NCBI RefSeq assembly: GCF_030227115.1
Contig: NZ_JASSUA010000001.1
Location: forward strand, 2,768,551-2,832,550
Direction: 5' to 3'
DNA: 64,000 bases
Origin: Marinobacter sp. SS13-12
Lineage (GTDB): Bacteria > Pseudomonadota > Gammaproteobacteria > Pseudomonadales > Oleiphilaceae
Part shown: one piece after another, positions 33,998-45,127 of the stretch
Position numbering within the stretch: position 1 is the stretch's first letter
How the letters are laid out: each line of letters opens with the position of its first letter
Translations under genes and position numbers: made by a program
Notes under the pieces: model-generated
What the model was told of the DNA's origin: nothing
Database searches by the model: none
What the model saw: the letters and a program-made list of their open reading frames with translations, nothing else

Positions 33998-36550
33998 TCA
34001 GACCCAGAGCATGGCACCCATCTCCAGGGGGTGGGTCAGTGCCTCATGGTATGGGTACATTCTTAGCCTGAGGGTCTGCAGCCCGGGGTAGGATGGCTGG
34101 ACCTGCGTGGCGAAAACGGTCCGGCCGTCCGCCTCGCTTTCCTGCTCAAGGAAAAAGCTCGGGGGGCCTGGGTTTTTATGCGTTCCGGTACATTCCGGGC
34201 TGACCAGGCACTCCACGCGCACATCAGCAGCGCTCAGGCCATTGAGCCATGCTTCCACCCTGAGCTCTACAGCACCATCGTGCGGGCAACGGCACTCGAC
34301 ACACCCGACAACATTAATCTCGACCCCAGGCCAGGCTTCCCGAACCCTTGCTTTCCAGTCTGCAAGCCCTGCGGCCATCTCGCCGCCGTCGGCCATCAGT
34401 CGGGCCCCCTGTCTGGAAGCAGTCTGGTAATAATTGTTGACGTAATCCATCACCATCCGCTGGCTGTTGAACCTCGGGGTAATGGTTTTCATGGAAGCCT
34501 TGGAACGTTTCACCCAGCCCTTTGAATAACCTTGGGAGGCGCGCTCGTAGTATAGCGGTACCACCTCGAATTCCAGCAGATCCAGGAGGTCACGCGCTTC
34601 CTCCTGATTACGGAATTCGGCATCCAGTTCGGTATCCCTGGGCGGAATGCCCCAGCCATTCTTGCCGTCGTAACCTTCACCCCACCAACCATCCAGAACG
34701 CTCAAATTCAGCGCCCCATTCAGGGCGGCTTTCTCACCGGAGGTGCCGCTGGCTTCCTTGGGGTATTCAGGCGTATTGAGCCACACATCCACGCCGCTGA
34801 GCAGTCGCCTGGCCATGGCCTGGTCGTAGTCCTCCAGCAGGATGAGGTGCCCCATCAGGGAGGGATGCATGGACAGGTCATGAATGACCTTGATCAGATG
34901 CTGGCCCGGGTTGTCTCGGGGATGTGCCTTTCCAGCAAAGACCAGCACAACGGGGCGATCCGCGTTGGTGATAATCTGCTCCAGCCGGTCAAGATCGGAA
35001 AAAATCAGGGTAGCGCGCTTGTAAGTGGCAAACCTCCGTGCAAAACCTATTACCAGAGTGTCCTTTTCCGTGGAGACCAATGGCCGGGTCATCCGCTCTG
35101 TCACCGAATGGCCGATGCCGTTGCGTTTGTGCTGACGTTTCAGGCAGCGAACAATGAATTCACCCATCTGTTGTTTGAGTGCCTTGTGAACGCTCCAGTA
35201 GTGATAATCCGGAATCCGGTTGATAAATTCCCAGAAATCCGGGTTTCGCAGTTCGCTCTTCCAGGTAGGGGCCTGGATGTCGAACAGGCTTGACCATTCC
35301 GGCGCCAGAAAAGTAGGTACATGCACGCCATTGGTAATGTAGCCCAGCGGATTTTCCTCCGGTGGCACCTGGGGCCAGATATCGCCCTCCATCCGGGACG
35401 CCACACCGCCGTGAATCCTGCTGACACCGTTGTGGAAGCGGGAGCCGCGCAGGCCAAGGCCAGTCATGTTGAAGGTGTCGTCATCGTCCTTGGCGCCCAG
35501 GGCAAATACTTTCTCGAAGTCCAGGCCGGACTCTTCCAGGTACCGCCCCAGTTCATGGTGAACCAGGCTTCTCGGAAAGATATCGTGGCCGGCGGCTACC
35601 GGCGTATGGGTGGTAAACAGGGTTGCGCCGGCAACCGCCTCCAGGGCGGCTTCGAAGCCGAGCCCGGTCGCCATAACCTGTCGGCATCGCTCCAGTATCT
35701 GAAACGCGGCGTGGCCTTCGTTGATGTGCCAGGCTGTCGGTTTTAGCCCCAGAGCTTCAAGCACTCGTGTCCCGCCGATGCCCAGCAGCATCTCCTGACT
35801 GATCCGTGTGGTCTCGTCCCCGCCATAAAGCTGTAGTGTCAGCTCCCGGTCTTCAGGGCTGTTTTCCTCGGTGTGACTGTCCAGCAGGTACAAGCGGATA
35901 TGGCCGATCCGCGCCTCCCAGACCCGCGCAACGACGTCACGGCCGGGGAAGGGCACCGAGACCTTGAGTATCTCGCCATCCTTTTCAACGGGCGTTATTG
36001 GCAGTTCGTCACTCGAATGGGACTGATACCGGGCGATCTGCTGGCCCAGGGCGTCGATGCTCTGTACGAAGTAGCCCTGTTGGTACAGCAGGCCGACGGC
36101 CACGAAGGGCAGTGCGAGGTCACTGGCGGCCTTGCAGTGATCCCCAGCGAGAATGCCAAGCCCCCCGGAGTAGATCGGAAAACTTTCGTGAAAGCCGAAT
36201 TCGGCGCAGAAATAGGCCACCAGTGCCGTTTCCGGATCCAGTATTTCCGTCACCTCAGGCCCGGGGCCCGCCTCCAGATAGGCATCGTAACTGCTCAGTA
36301 CCCGTCGGTATTCGGCCAGAAAAGCCCGGTCTTCCGCCGCCTCATCAAGCTGGTCCTGGGCGACCCGTCTGAGAAACAGTTTCGGGTTATGCTCAACCTT
36401 CTGCCATAGCCGCAGGTCAATCCTGGCAAACAGACTACGAACCCCGTGATCCCAGCTGTAGAACAGATCGTTGGCCAGCTCTTCAAGACGCTCAAGGACC
36501 TCGGGGATAAGTGGGTGGGCCTCAAGGCGGAATTCCGTCGCTTTATGCAT
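33998..36550 (-). CDS. glgP: Alpha-glucan phosphorylase (first copy)
   Basis: 850 residues of the alpha-glucan phosphorylase family (the shorter bacterial type, DUF3417 N-terminus). It releases glucose-1-phosphate from glycogen or maltodextrin using phosphate and PLP. Seen: AYFCAEFGFHESFPIYSGGL, WHINEGHAAFQILER, FTTHTPVAAGHD, and the PLP-lysine segment EASGTSGEKAALNG, where the residue before the Lys is Glu instead of the common Met. It is the last gene of the glgB-glgA-glgP operon, 44 bases after glgA, with GGAGG before its ATG. A second family member is at 45128-47656. Confidence 0.92.
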   Translation of the reverse strand: MHKATEFRLEAHPLIPEVLERLEELANDLFYSWDHGVRSLFARIDLRLWQKVEHNPKLFLRRVAQDQLDEAAEDRAFLAEYRRVLSSYDAYLEAGPGPEVTEILDPETALVAYFCAEFGFHESFPIYSGGLGILAGDHCKAASDLALPFVAVGLLYQQGYFVQSIDALGQQIARYQSHSSDELPITPVEKDGEILKVSVPFPGRDVVARVWEARIGHIRLYLLDSHTEENSPEDRELTLQLYGGDETTRISQEMLLGIGGTRVLEALGLKPTAWHINEGHAAFQILERCRQVMATGLGFEAALEAVAGATLFTTHTPVAAGHDIFPRSLVHHELGRYLEESGLDFEKVFALGAKDDDDTFNMTGLGLRGSRFHNGVSRIHGGVASRMEGDIWPQVPPEENPLGYITNGVHVPTFLAPEWSSLFDIQAPTWKSELRNPDFWEFINRIPDYHYWSVHKALKQQMGEFIVRCLKRQHKRNGIGHSVTERMTRPLVSTEKDTLVIGFARRFATYKRATLIFSDLDRLEQIITNADRPVVLVFAGKAHPRDNPGQHLIKVIHDLSMHPSLMGHLILLEDYDQAMARRLLSGVDVWLNTPEYPKEASGTSGEKAALNGALNLSVLDGWWGEGYDGKNGWGIPPRDTELDAEFRNQEEARDLLDLLEFEVVPLYYERASQGYSKGWVKRSKASMKTITPRFNSQRMVMDYVNNYYQTASRQGARLMADGGEMAAGLADWKARVREAWPGVEINVVGCVECRCPHDGAVELRVEAWLNGLSAADVRVECLVSPECTGTHKNPGPPSFFLEQESEADGRTVFATQVQPSYPGLQTLRLRMYPYHEALTHPLEMGAMLWV

Positions 36551-36594
36551 ATCAATTGCCTCCGGGCGGGCACACGTTCGCGCTGATCCAGCCG

Positions 36595-38046
36595 TTAGAT
36601 GTCACGTTCTTTGAGAATGCTCTGATACAGGTCGCCGTAGCTCCGGGCGCGTTGTTTCCAGGAGTAGTCTGCTGCCATACCATTCTCCTGGAGCCGGCGC
36701 CACGACTTCCGGTTCCTGAAACTCTCCAGTGCCCGGTTTATCGTCGCCAACAGGGCCTGCTCATCGGCCTTGATGAACCGGAAACCGTTGGCTTTACCGA
36801 TGCCTGCCTCCAGAGGGTCATTCACGGTGTCAGATAGCCCTCCAACGGCGTGTACCACCGGAATGGTGCCGTAGCGCAGGCTGTACATCTGGTTCAGACC
36901 GCAAGGCTCGAACCGGGAGGGCATCAGGAAAATATCGCATCCGGCGGTTATGCGGTGGGAAAGCCCTTCGTCGTAACCCAGTGTCAGGGACATCTGGCCG
37001 GGCCATTGCCGGGCCAGCCGTCTTAACGGTTCCTCATAACGCGCCTCGCCCGAGCCGAGCACTACGAACTGGCAGCCGCGACTCAGTAACTCGGGCATGA
37101 CTGCAATCAGCCAATCCACGCCCTTCTGTTCCACCAGGCGGCCAATAAATCCCAGCAGGGGGCCGCCGTTGACCTCCAGGCCAAGTTCCTGTTGCAGCTG
37201 GGCCTGGCACTGGGTTTTGTTTTTAAGGTGATCGCGGCCGTAATGGAACGCAAGTTCCGGATCCTCCTCGGGGTTCCAGACGCGGGTATCAATACCATTG
37301 AGTATCCCGGTCAGCCTGTGGGCCCGGTGTCTGAGAACCCCGTCAAGACCATGACCGAATTCCGCCGACTGGATCTCCCTTGCATATTCCGGGCTGACGG
37401 TGGTAATGCGATCGCTGAAAACAAGGCCACCTTTAATAAAGGACAGCTGGCCGTAAAATTCCAGCTGGTCCCAGCGCCAGAGTGAATCGGGCAAACCCAG
37501 GGCCCGAAAGGTTTCGTGTGAGAAAATGCCCTGATAAGCGAGGTTGTGGATGGTGAATACCGTGCCCGGCCGATGGGGGTAATGCTCGAGAAATACCGGA
37601 ATCAGCCCTGCCTGCCAGTCGTTGCAGTGCACCAGGTCCGGCCGCCAGTTCACCCCGGCTTCGCCAACGGCCATCATGGCACCGACCCGGCCAAACAGCT
37701 CGAACCGATGGGCGTTGTCCCACCAGTCCTGGCCGTTTTCATTTTGATAGGGGTTGCCGGGGCGGTCGAACAATGGCGGGCAGTCCACCAGCCAGAGCGT
37801 GACCGCCGTTCCCGGAAGCCGGGTCTGCCACAGGCTGACTTCGTATTGCCCGATCCGGAAGCGGGTTTTCCTGCGAGAACCCGCTTCTCTGGCAGCTTTG
37901 ATAGCGGCCGGATAACCCGGCAAAAGAATATGGACATCGTATCCAAGCTTACAGAGTGCTTCGGGCAGGCTGGCAGACACATCTGCAAGTCCGCCAGTTT
38001 TCACCAGTGGGTAGACTTCACTGGTGGCGAACAGAACCCGGGTCAT
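36595..38046 (-). CDS. glgA: Glycogen synthase (ADP-glucose type)
   Basis: 483 residues, a GT5 glycosyltransferase that extends alpha-1,4-glucan chains from ADP-glucose. The ADP-glucose binding motif KTGGLADV is at residues 17-24 ([20 protein letters not shown]). Later segments [31 protein letters not shown] and [19 protein letters not shown] are typical. The start ATG at 38046 overlaps the glgB stop (ATGA), and glgP follows. The donor is supplied by GlgC, encoded on the other strand at 40120-41385. Confidence 0.95.
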   Translation of the reverse strand: MTRVLFATSEVYPLVKTGGLADVSASLPEALCKLGYDVHILLPGYPAAIKAAREAGSRRKTRFRIGQYEVSLWQTRLPGTAVTLWLVDCPPLFDRPGNPYQNENGQDWWDNAHRFELFGRVGAMMAVGEAGVNWRPDLVHCNDWQAGLIPVFLEHYPHRPGTVFTIHNLAYQGIFSHETFRALGLPDSLWRWDQLEFYGQLSFIKGGLVFSDRITTVSPEYAREIQSAEFGHGLDGVLRHRAHRLTGILNGIDTRVWNPEEDPELAFHYGRDHLKNKTQCQAQLQQELGLEVNGGPLLGFIGRLVEQKGVDWLIAVMPELLSRGCQFVVLGSGEARYEEPLRRLARQWPGQMSLTLGYDEGLSHRITAGCDIFLMPSRFEPCGLNQMYSLRYGTIPVVHAVGGLSDTVNDPLEAGIGKANGFRFIKADEQALLATINRALESFRNRKSWRRLQENGMAADYSWKQRARSYGDLYQSILKERDI

Positions 38047-39929
38047 ACCGCCGGCCTCAGAATGATCGCGCCCAGTGGTGGCAAGGTCAGCTCCAGCGAC
38101 CAGTTCCGGTTCATCCAGGGCTTTTCGTCCGCAGGCATGGGCAAGGGGTTGCCCAGGTTGCTGCCACCGTAATACTCGGAATCGGAACTGAAAATCTCCT
38201 GCCAGGTGCCACCCTGAGGCAGCCCTATGCGGTAATGGTGCCGTGGCATCGGCGTGAAATTGACCACAATGACCGAGGTTTCACCCTTGGCTGTGCGCAG
38301 AAAGCTGATCACGGACTGGGGCGAGTCATGGCAATCAATCCAGTCAAACCCTTCTGGCCGGAAACACTCACCGTGTAGTGATACCTCTCGACGGTAAAGG
38401 CCGTTCAGGTCCTGCACCAGACGCTTGAGACCCTGATGTTCCGGATAGGCCAGCAATGACCAATCAAGCTCCCTGGATTCGCTCCATTCCCGGCGCTGGC
38501 CGAATTCGCCGCCCATGAACAGCAGCTTGGCGCCGGGGTAGCTGTACATGTAGGTAAGCAACAAGCGTAATGAAGCGCGCTGCTGCCACTCGTCCCCGGT
38601 CATTTTATTGATCAGGCTGCTTTTACCGTGCACGACCTCGTCGTGGGACAGTGGTAGCAGAAAATTCTCTGTAAACGCATAGACCAGGCCAAAGGTCAGT
38701 TTGTCGTGGTGGTATTGACGGAACACAGGATCCTGCTGCAGGTAATCCAGGGTGTCGTGCATCCAGCCCATGTTCCATTTCAGGTTAAAGCCAAGGCCGC
38801 CAATTTCCGGCGGGCGGGTAACCCGCGGCCAGGAGGTGGATTCCTCAGCGCATACCAGGGTTCCCGGAAACCGGCTCTGGCAGACACGGTTCAGTTCGCG
38901 CAAAAACTCGATTGCCTCGAGATTCTCATGGCCGCCATGGACGTTCGGCAGCCACTCGCCTTCCTTGCGGGAATAGTTGAGGTAGAGCATTGAGGCCACG
39001 GCATCCACTCGTAATCCATCAATATGAAAGGCATCCAGCCAGAACAGGGCACTGCCGATGAGAAAGTTCCTGACTTCATGCCGGCCGTAGTTGTAGATCA
39101 GTGTTCCCCAGTCCTGGTGCCGGCCCTGGCGCGGGTCTTCATGCTCGTACAGGGCACTGCCATCGAACAGCGCGAGAGCGTGCTCGTCGGTGGGGAAGTG
39201 CCCCGGAACCCAGTCCAGAATCACGCCAAGGTTGTTCCGGTGGCACTGGTCAACCAGATAGCGCATGTCATCCGGTGTGCCAAAGCGACTCGTAGGCGCG
39301 TAGTAACCGGTGGTCTGATATCCCCAGGATTCGTCCAGCGGGTGCTCGGTGACCGGCAACAGCTCAATGTGAGTGAAGCCCAGTTCGACCGCGTAAGGAA
39401 TCAGCTGGTCGGCAAGCTCGCGATAGGTCAGCCATCGTCCGGAGCCGTGATGGCGCCAGGAAGCAGCGTGAACTTCGTAAATTGAAATGGGGGAGTCCTG
39501 CCAGTTCCATTGGGCACGCCGGGCCAGCCAGTCGCCATCACCCCAGCGGAAATGGCCGCGTTCGGTCACAATCGCTGCGGTAGCGGGCCTCAATTCGAAG
39601 GCCTGGCCGTAGGGATCGGTTTTTAACAGCTGACGGCCGTCCTCGGTAGTAATGGAGAACTTGTAAAGGGTCCCGGTACTGATGCCCGGGATAAAACAGG
39701 ACCAGACACCCGTGCTGTCATGCAGGCTCATCGGGTGGGTGCCGGAATCCCAGTGATTGAACTCTCCGACGACGCTGACTGCCTGGGCGTGTGGGGCCCA
39801 GACCGCAAATCTTACGCCTTCAACCCCACGGCTTTTGCAAACATGGGCGCCCAGTACGTTATAGATGTGCCAATGCCGGCCTTCGGCAAACAGATGGAGG
39901 TCGAACTCGCTGAGCGTTGGGCTGTCCAT
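38043..39929 (-). CDS. glgB: 1,4-alpha-glucan branching enzyme
   Basis: 628 residues, a GH13 enzyme that makes alpha-1,6 branches. It has a CBM48 domain ([20 protein letters not shown]) and a catalytic barrel with the nucleophile Asp in [12 protein letters not shown], acid/base Glu in [10 protein letters not shown] and the third Asp in [10 protein letters not shown]. It lacks the extra N1 domain of longer enzymes such as that of E. coli. It is the first gene of the minus-strand glg operon; the ATG at 39929 has AAGG just upstream and the gene overlaps glgA by four bases. Confidence 0.95.
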   Translation of the reverse strand: MDSPTLSEFDLHLFAEGRHWHIYNVLGAHVCKSRGVEGVRFAVWAPHAQAVSVVGEFNHWDSGTHPMSLHDSTGVWSCFIPGISTGTLYKFSITTEDGRQLLKTDPYGQAFELRPATAAIVTERGHFRWGDGDWLARRAQWNWQDSPISIYEVHAASWRHHGSGRWLTYRELADQLIPYAVELGFTHIELLPVTEHPLDESWGYQTTGYYAPTSRFGTPDDMRYLVDQCHRNNLGVILDWVPGHFPTDEHALALFDGSALYEHEDPRQGRHQDWGTLIYNYGRHEVRNFLIGSALFWLDAFHIDGLRVDAVASMLYLNYSRKEGEWLPNVHGGHENLEAIEFLRELNRVCQSRFPGTLVCAEESTSWPRVTRPPEIGGLGFNLKWNMGWMHDTLDYLQQDPVFRQYHHDKLTFGLVYAFTENFLLPLSHDEVVHGKSSLINKMTGDEWQQRASLRLLLTYMYSYPGAKLLFMGGEFGQRREWSESRELDWSLLAYPEHQGLKRLVQDLNGLYRREVSLHGECFRPEGFDWIDCHDSPQSVISFLRTAKGETSVIVVNFTPMPRHHYRIGLPQGGTWQEIFSSDSEYYGGSNLGNPLPMPADEKPWMNRNWSLELTLPPLGAIILRPAV

Positions 39930-40119
39930 AGACCTTGCTTTCCCCTGACCAGGTGGAACTCCATTGGACGTTACAGAGCCTGTTTTAAAAATGACTCACA
40001 GCAATTTTACGTCATAATTCCGTGATAGTGTTCTAATATCATCACAGGCGTCAAATACATGGCAGAGCCTTGCGTTTCGAGTGCAACTCATGCGCGCGGT
40101 TTTTTTCAGGGAAGCAGCT
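39930..40119. promoter_or_regulatory. Divergent glgB/glgC promoter region
   Basis: The 190 bases between glgB and glgC must contain promoters for both operons. The middle is AT-rich (GTTTTAAAAATG to TCTAATATC). A minus-strand TTGACG in the sequence before the AT-rich part is a possible -35 box but its -10 partner is weak. No strong operator repeat is seen. Confidence 0.5.
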
Positions 40120-41385
40120 ATGCATACGGCCAAACGTTTCGTCAGTCGTCTTACTCGTCAAACTCTTGCGCTGGTACTTGCCGGAGGTCGGGGTTCACGT
40201 CTCCACGACCTCACCAAGTGGCGTGCCAAGCCGGCAGTCCCTTTTGGCGGCAAGTTCCGGATCATCGATTTTCCACTCTCGAACTGCATCAATTCCGGCA
40301 TCGGCCAGGTCGGGGTAGTCACCCAGTACAAATCTCATTCCCTGATTCGGCACATTCAGCGGGGCTGGGGATTTCTTCGCGGTGAGCTTGATGAATTTGT
40401 TGAACTGTTACCGGCACAACAGCGCATCGAAACCTCCTGGTACGAGGGCACCGCAGATGCGGTTCTGCAAAACCTCGACATCATCCGCAGCCATAAGCCG
40501 GAATATGTCCTGATTCTCGCTGGCGACCATATCTACAAGATGGACTATGGCACCATGCTGGCCGCCCATGTCGAAAACGACGCCGATATCACCGTCGGCT
40601 GTATTGAAGTCCCTATTGCTGAGGCCTCGGCGTTCGGAGTCATGTCCGTAGACGACGAGCTCAGAATCACCGAGTTCATTGAAAAGCCGGAGAACCCGAA
40701 ACCCATGCCCGGCCAACCCGGTAAGGCACTGGCTTCGATGGGTATCTATGTGTTCAGCACCCAGGTGCTGTTCGATGAACTGATGCGCGATCACGAGATG
40801 GCCGGCGACACTTCCCACGATTTTGGTAAGGATATTATTCCCTCAGTGATCAGGCGTCTGCGGGTGGTGGCATTCCCATTCCGCGACCCGGTGCATAACA
40901 AGCCTGCCTACTGGCGGGATGTAGGTACCATTGATGCGCTCTGGCAAGCCAATCTGGAACTGATCGGCATCAGCCCCGAACTGAATCTCTACGATTCCCA
41001 CTGGCCGATATGGACCTACCAGGAACAGTTACCTCCCGCCAAGTTCATATTTGATGACGAAAATCGCCGGGGAATGGCGGTGGATTCGATGGTCGCAGGC
41101 GGCTGCATTGTTTCCGGTGCCGTTGTGAAACATTCTCTGCTTTTCTCACAGGTTAGAGTGCATTCTTACAGTGATATCTTAGATTCGGTAATCTACCCGG
41201 ACGTGGACGTTGGTCGCCACTGCCACATCCGTAATGCCCTGATTGATCGTGGCTGCCGCATTCCGGAAGGTACACGCATCGGTTTCGATGAAGCAGAAGA
41301 CCGAAAGCGGTTTCACGTTTCTCCAAAAGGTATTGTGCTGATCACGCCCGAGATGCTCGGGCAGGATTACCCCCATGGCCTCTGA
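40120..41385 (+). CDS. glgC: Glucose-1-phosphate adenylyltransferase (ADP-glucose pyrophosphorylase)
   Basis: About 421 residues. It makes ADP-glucose, the donor for GlgA. Nucleotide-binding signature [17 protein letters not shown], substrate segments [42 protein letters not shown] and FIEKPENP are all present, with a left-handed beta-helix C-terminal part. The ATG at 40120 ([10 protein letters not shown]) follows AGGGA; a longer frame from 40081 lacks this. It begins the plus-strand operon and overlaps the GH57 gene by 11 bases. Confidence 0.95.
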   Translation: MHTAKRFVSRLTRQTLALVLAGGRGSRLHDLTKWRAKPAVPFGGKFRIIDFPLSNCINSGIGQVGVVTQYKSHSLIRHIQRGWGFLRGELDEFVELLPAQQRIETSWYEGTADAVLQNLDIIRSHKPEYVLILAGDHIYKMDYGTMLAAHVENDADITVGCIEVPIAEASAFGVMSVDDELRITEFIEKPENPKPMPGQPGKALASMGIYVFSTQVLFDELMRDHEMAGDTSHDFGKDIIPSVIRRLRVVAFPFRDPVHNKPAYWRDVGTIDALWQANLELIGISPELNLYDSHWPIWTYQEQLPPAKFIFDDENRRGMAVDSMVAGGCIVSGAVVKHSLLFSQVRVHSYSDILDSVIYPDVDVGRHCHIRNALIDRGCRIPEGTRIGFDEAEDRKRFHVSPKGIVLITPEMLGQDYPHGL

Positions 41386-43102
41386 TACCCGAACTCCGGT
41401 CGTGCTGTGCTGGCACATGCACCAGCCATCCTATCAGGACATGCATACAGGTCAGTTTCTGTTTCCCTGGGTGTACCTGCACACCATCAAGGATTACAGC
41501 GACATGGCTGCGCACCTGGAACATGAGCCTGAGGCAAGGGCAGTGGTCAACTTTGCGCCGATCCTGCTTGAGCAGATCGAAACCTACCTGATTCAGATTG
41601 AGCGATGGCGCCATGGTGCGGGGGGCATCGGTGACCCACTGTTGGCCGCTCTGGTCGCAGAGGAACTGCCGCAGCCAGGTACGCCCGCCTTTCTGGGACT
41701 GATGGAGAAATGCCTGCGCGCCAATGCCGACCGGATTATCGGGCGCTACCCGGCTTTCACGCAACTGGCAGAGCTGGCCGATGTCTACCGGGAAAAACCG
41801 GAATTGCAGAGGTACATCTCCGGCCGGTTCCTGTCGGACCTGCTGGTCTGGTATCACCTGGGCTGGATGGGTGAAACCATCCGCCGTGACAACCATTGCA
41901 TTCAGAGCCTTCAGGAGAAAGGCTATAACTTCACCATGGACGACCGCAGGGCCCTGCTGGATGTGATTTTCGATGTATTGTCCGGCATTGGGCCAAGATA
42001 CCGCCGCCTGGCCGAAAAAGGACAGGTAGAGCTCTCCATGAGCCCCTATACACACGCGATGCTGCCGTTGCTGCTGGAACTGGAATCGGCCCGGGAAGCA
42101 ATGCCGGAGATCATCTTACCCGTTCACAAAGATTACCCTGGCGGAAGCGAACGCACTGGCTGGCAGCTGCAACAGGCAAAAGCGGTTTTCCAGCGATTTT
42201 TCGGCATTGAACCCGACGGTTGCTGGGCTTCCGAAGGAGGCTTGAGTCAAGCCACCCTGGATCTGCTTGGTGAATACAACTTCCGCTGGACCGCCAGCGG
42301 TGATTCCGTGGTCCACAATAGCCTCAATCTGGCCAGGGAACAGAACCCCGAGCTGCCAGATACGGGCATCCATCAGCCATACGCCTTCGGTGAATCCCCG
42401 GTGACGGTGTTCTTTCGGGACGATGGTCTGTCTGACCTGATCGGCTTTAACTACGCGGACTGGCATGCCGAGGATGCGGTTGGCGACCTGGTGCATCACA
42501 TGGAGAACATCACCCGGCAGGCCAGGGGCCACTCCAGCCCGGTTATCTCCGTCATTATGGATGGCGAAAACGCCTGGGAATACTACCCGGAGAACGGCTT
42601 TCATTTTCTGAATGAGTTGTACCGGGTACTTGCGCACCACCCGCAGCTGAAACTGACCACCTACAGCGATCTGATCGGGCACACGGTATCCGAACCGATC
42701 CGCTTGCCTCACCTGGTGGCCGGAAGCTGGATTTACGGCACCTTCTCCACCTGGATTGGAGACCCGGATAAAAACCGCGCCTGGGACCTGCTCTGTGAGG
42801 CCAAGATCCATTACGACCGGGTGATGGATAGCGGTGGCCTCAATGCAGAGCAGAAAGAGTCCGCGAGAAAACAGCTGGCCATCTGCGAGGGCTCAGACTG
42901 GTTCTGGTGGTTCGGGGATTATAACCCGGCCCAGATTGTCAGCGATTTCGAGCACCTGTACCGCCGGCATCTGGTCAACCTTTACGAGATGATTGGTTTT
43001 CCGGCACCGCCGTCCGTATTCCAGCAGCTGAGCCAGGGCAGCGGAGAACCGGCGCGCGGCGGGGCCATGCGGCCCGGGCACGAAGCGGATAAACCGGCAT
43101 GA
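41375..43102 (+). CDS. Glycoside hydrolase family 57 protein
   Basis: 575 residues of the GH57 family, which includes alpha-amylases, 4-alpha-glucanotransferases and branching enzymes. Conserved regions: [11 protein letters not shown] at the start, [10 protein letters not shown] with the catalytic nucleophile Glu, and [15 protein letters not shown] with the acid Asp. The exact reaction is not fixed by the sequence; the position between glgC and malQ suggests glycogen chain processing. It has no signal peptide. The start overlaps glgC by 11 bases and its stop overlaps the malQ ATG by 4 bases (ATGA). Confidence 0.88.
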   Translation: MASDTRTPVVLCWHMHQPSYQDMHTGQFLFPWVYLHTIKDYSDMAAHLEHEPEARAVVNFAPILLEQIETYLIQIERWRHGAGGIGDPLLAALVAEELPQPGTPAFLGLMEKCLRANADRIIGRYPAFTQLAELADVYREKPELQRYISGRFLSDLLVWYHLGWMGETIRRDNHCIQSLQEKGYNFTMDDRRALLDVIFDVLSGIGPRYRRLAEKGQVELSMSPYTHAMLPLLLELESAREAMPEIILPVHKDYPGGSERTGWQLQQAKAVFQRFFGIEPDGCWASEGGLSQATLDLLGEYNFRWTASGDSVVHNSLNLAREQNPELPDTGIHQPYAFGESPVTVFFRDDGLSDLIGFNYADWHAEDAVGDLVHHMENITRQARGHSSPVISVIMDGENAWEYYPENGFHFLNELYRVLAHHPQLKLTTYSDLIGHTVSEPIRLPHLVAGSWIYGTFSTWIGDPDKNRAWDLLCEAKIHYDRVMDSGGLNAEQKESARKQLAICEGSDWFWWFGDYNPAQIVSDFEHLYRRHLVNLYEMIGFPAPPSVFQQLSQGSGEPARGGAMRPGHEADKPA

Positions 43103-44586
43103 CTTCCAGCAGCACCGAGGATCTATTCAGTACCCGCCGGGCCGGCGTTTTGTTACACCCGACCTGTCTGCCAGGTGCCTGGGGCGTGCTCGGTGCAAGC
43201 GCCCGCACCTTTGTCGATTTTCTCGCGGACAGCGGCCTGAGCATCTGGCAAACACTGCCTATCGGGCCAACGCACCCGGATCTCTCTCCCTACCAGTCCC
43301 TCAGTGCCCACGCTGGCAATCCGCACTTTATTGACCTGTCTGAACTTGTGGACGATGGCCTGCTGACTGAGGAGGAACTGGTGCTGCCAGCTACCCTTAC
43401 CCGGCACCAGCTGTTTGTCCTGGCAGCACAACGTTTCTTTAACAATGAAGGGAAGGGGGTCAACGGGTTTGACCTGGCTGGCTACCAACGTTTCCGCGAA
43501 ACCAATGGTTACTGGCTGGACGATTTCTGCCTTTTTTGTGGCATTCGCGAAGTCCAGTCGTCTCAGAGCTGGCTTCAGTGGCCGGAACCCCTGAGAGACC
43601 GTGATGTCGGCGCGCTGCAGGACTTTATTGACCAAAGCCAGTCCCGGCTTGCCAGGCTCCGCTTCGAGCAGTTTCTGTTCCACCACCAATGGCAGTCCCT
43701 GCGGGGCTATGCCCGACGAAGAGGCGTATTGCTGTTTGGCGACATCCCCATTTTCGTGGCCCACGACAGTGCCGACGTCTGGGCCAACCGGCGCCTGTTC
43801 AAGCTTGATGACCGAGGCGAGCCCACGGTGATCGCCGGGGTTCCCCCGGATTATTTCTCTCCCGAAGGTCAGCACTGGGGAAATCCACTTTATAACTGGG
43901 AAGCCATGGCCCTGGAAGGCTACCGGTGGTGGTTACAGCGGCTTGAAAGCCAGCGCCAGCTGTTCGATCTGATTCGCATCGATCACTTCCGTGGACTACA
44001 GGCCTACTGGGAGATCCCGGCAAAGACACCGGAACCGCGGTTCGGATACTGGGTGCCCGGGCCGGCCGAACACTTCCTTCAAGCCTGTTTCAACCGTTTT
44101 CCGGATTTGCCGTTGGTTGCCGAGAACCTGGGCATTATCAGCGATGATGTGGAACAGCTGCGTAAACGGTTCCAGTTGCCGGGGATGACGGTCATGCAAT
44201 TTGGCTTTGACGGCAGCGCAGATAACCCGCACCTGTTGCACAATCACCACCCACGGGATCTTGTTTACACAGGAACCCACGATAATGACACCACGCTTGG
44301 CTGGTACCAGAGCCTTGATGATCACACGCGGCGCTACGTTAATGCGTACCTGAGCGTCTCGGGCGACGACATGCCCTGGCCGGTGATAGAAGCCGCTTTC
44401 CGGTCCGTCTGCTCGCTGGCTATTGTTCCCATGCAGGATTTTCTGGGGCTGGGAACAGAGGCCAGATTCAACACACCGGGAACCGTAGTAAACAACTGGA
44501 TATGGCAGCTGGAGTGGAAACTTTGCAGCCAGGGCCTGTCAAACAGAATTGGTGAATTGGTGCAGCGGCATCGCCGCTTGCCGTGA
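43099..44586 (+). CDS. malQ: 4-alpha-glucanotransferase (amylomaltase)
   Basis: 495 residues, GH77 disproportionating enzyme that transfers maltosyl units between maltodextrins. Catalytic segments: DLIRIDHFRGLQAYWEIPA with the nucleophile Asp, LVAENLGIISDDVEQLRK with the Glu, and TGTHDNDTTLGWYQ with the third acidic residue. Near the start, RRAGVLLHPTCLPGAWGVL matches the family. It works with the two phosphorylases on short maltodextrins. It overlaps the GH57 gene by four bases, so these genes are co-translated. Confidence 0.94.
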   Translation: MTSSSTEDLFSTRRAGVLLHPTCLPGAWGVLGASARTFVDFLADSGLSIWQTLPIGPTHPDLSPYQSLSAHAGNPHFIDLSELVDDGLLTEEELVLPATLTRHQLFVLAAQRFFNNEGKGVNGFDLAGYQRFRETNGYWLDDFCLFCGIREVQSSQSWLQWPEPLRDRDVGALQDFIDQSQSRLARLRFEQFLFHHQWQSLRGYARRRGVLLFGDIPIFVAHDSADVWANRRLFKLDDRGEPTVIAGVPPDYFSPEGQHWGNPLYNWEAMALEGYRWWLQRLESQRQLFDLIRIDHFRGLQAYWEIPAKTPEPRFGYWVPGPAEHFLQACFNRFPDLPLVAENLGIISDDVEQLRKRFQLPGMTVMQFGFDGSADNPHLLHNHHPRDLVYTGTHDNDTTLGWYQSLDDHTRRYVNAYLSVSGDDMPWPVIEAAFRSVCSLAIVPMQDFLGLGTEARFNTPGTVVNNWIWQLEWKLCSQGLSNRIGELVQRHRRLP

Positions 44587-44694
44587 AGTCTGGTCGTTTT
44601 TTGACCAACATCAAATAGGTGTAAGCAATACTCCGCTATAAGTAACAGGCAGTTTCAACAATCAGCGTTCTTTATGAGTCACTCGGGGGGGAAC

Positions 44695-45054
44695 ATGGAA
44701 CACAGACTCAGTAAACGCATACATGGAAAGCTAGGCCTGCTGGTTTACAAACGTGGAATGCCCGTGGCGACCGGTCAAATCCGGGATGCGTCAAGACGAG
44801 GGCTTTTCATTGCCACAGACTACACCGACGTTCAATTGAACCAGACTCTGGAGCTCGAATTCCGCTTTCCGGACAAACATGAAAAGCAGTTTCGCCGGCT
44901 TACGGCCCATGTTGTCCGCAAGTCAGACAAGGGCATCGGTGTCGATTTCGAGGGGGTTGAAAACGACAGCTTCACCGTATCGTCACTCATTCAATGGTTG
45001 AACAAACACCATAGGCCGGTGAACTACTTTCCCGTTCGTCAGCAAGCCTACTGA
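44695..45054 (+). CDS. PilZ domain protein with both c-di-GMP motifs
   Basis: About 119 residues. The two c-di-GMP binding motifs of PilZ receptors are intact: RLSKR (RxxxR) near residue 4 and DASRRG (D/NxSxxG) near residue 30. A beta-barrel follows (LELEFRFPDKHEKQFRRLTA and GIGVDFEGVENDSF). The start at 44695 has GGGGGG close upstream; an ATG at 44674 lacks one. It lies 108 bases after malQ in the same direction and before the second phosphorylase, so c-di-GMP may influence glycogen use, but this is inference from position only. Confidence 0.8.
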   Translation: MEHRLSKRIHGKLGLLVYKRGMPVATGQIRDASRRGLFIATDYTDVQLNQTLELEFRFPDKHEKQFRRLTAHVVRKSDKGIGVDFEGVENDSFTVSSLIQWLNKHHRPVNYFPVRQQAY

Positions 45055-45075
45055 CACATCAAGGAGAAGAGGTCC

Positions 45076-45114
45076 ATGGACAGACTGAAAGATAAGATAG
45101 TCTCTCAGACCTGA
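45076..45114 (+). CDS. Possible 12-residue leader peptide or gene remnant before the second phosphorylase
   Basis: ATG at 45076 follows a strong ribosome site (AAGGAGAAGAGG) and reads MDRLKDKIVSQT before TGA at 45112-45114. The next gene starts 14 bases later and has no ribosome site of its own, so coupling from this frame is plausible. Its first nine residues also resemble the start of short-chain dehydrogenases (RL.DKIV), so it may be the remnant of a lost gene instead. Confidence 0.4.
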   Translation: MDRLKDKIVSQT

Positions 45115-45127
45115 TTGGGCCTCATTT

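Noticed and set aside
44591..44607. TGGTC-GTTTTTT-GACCA hairpin after malQ as a terminator
   Set aside because: The stem is only 5 bp and the T run is in the loop, not after the stem.
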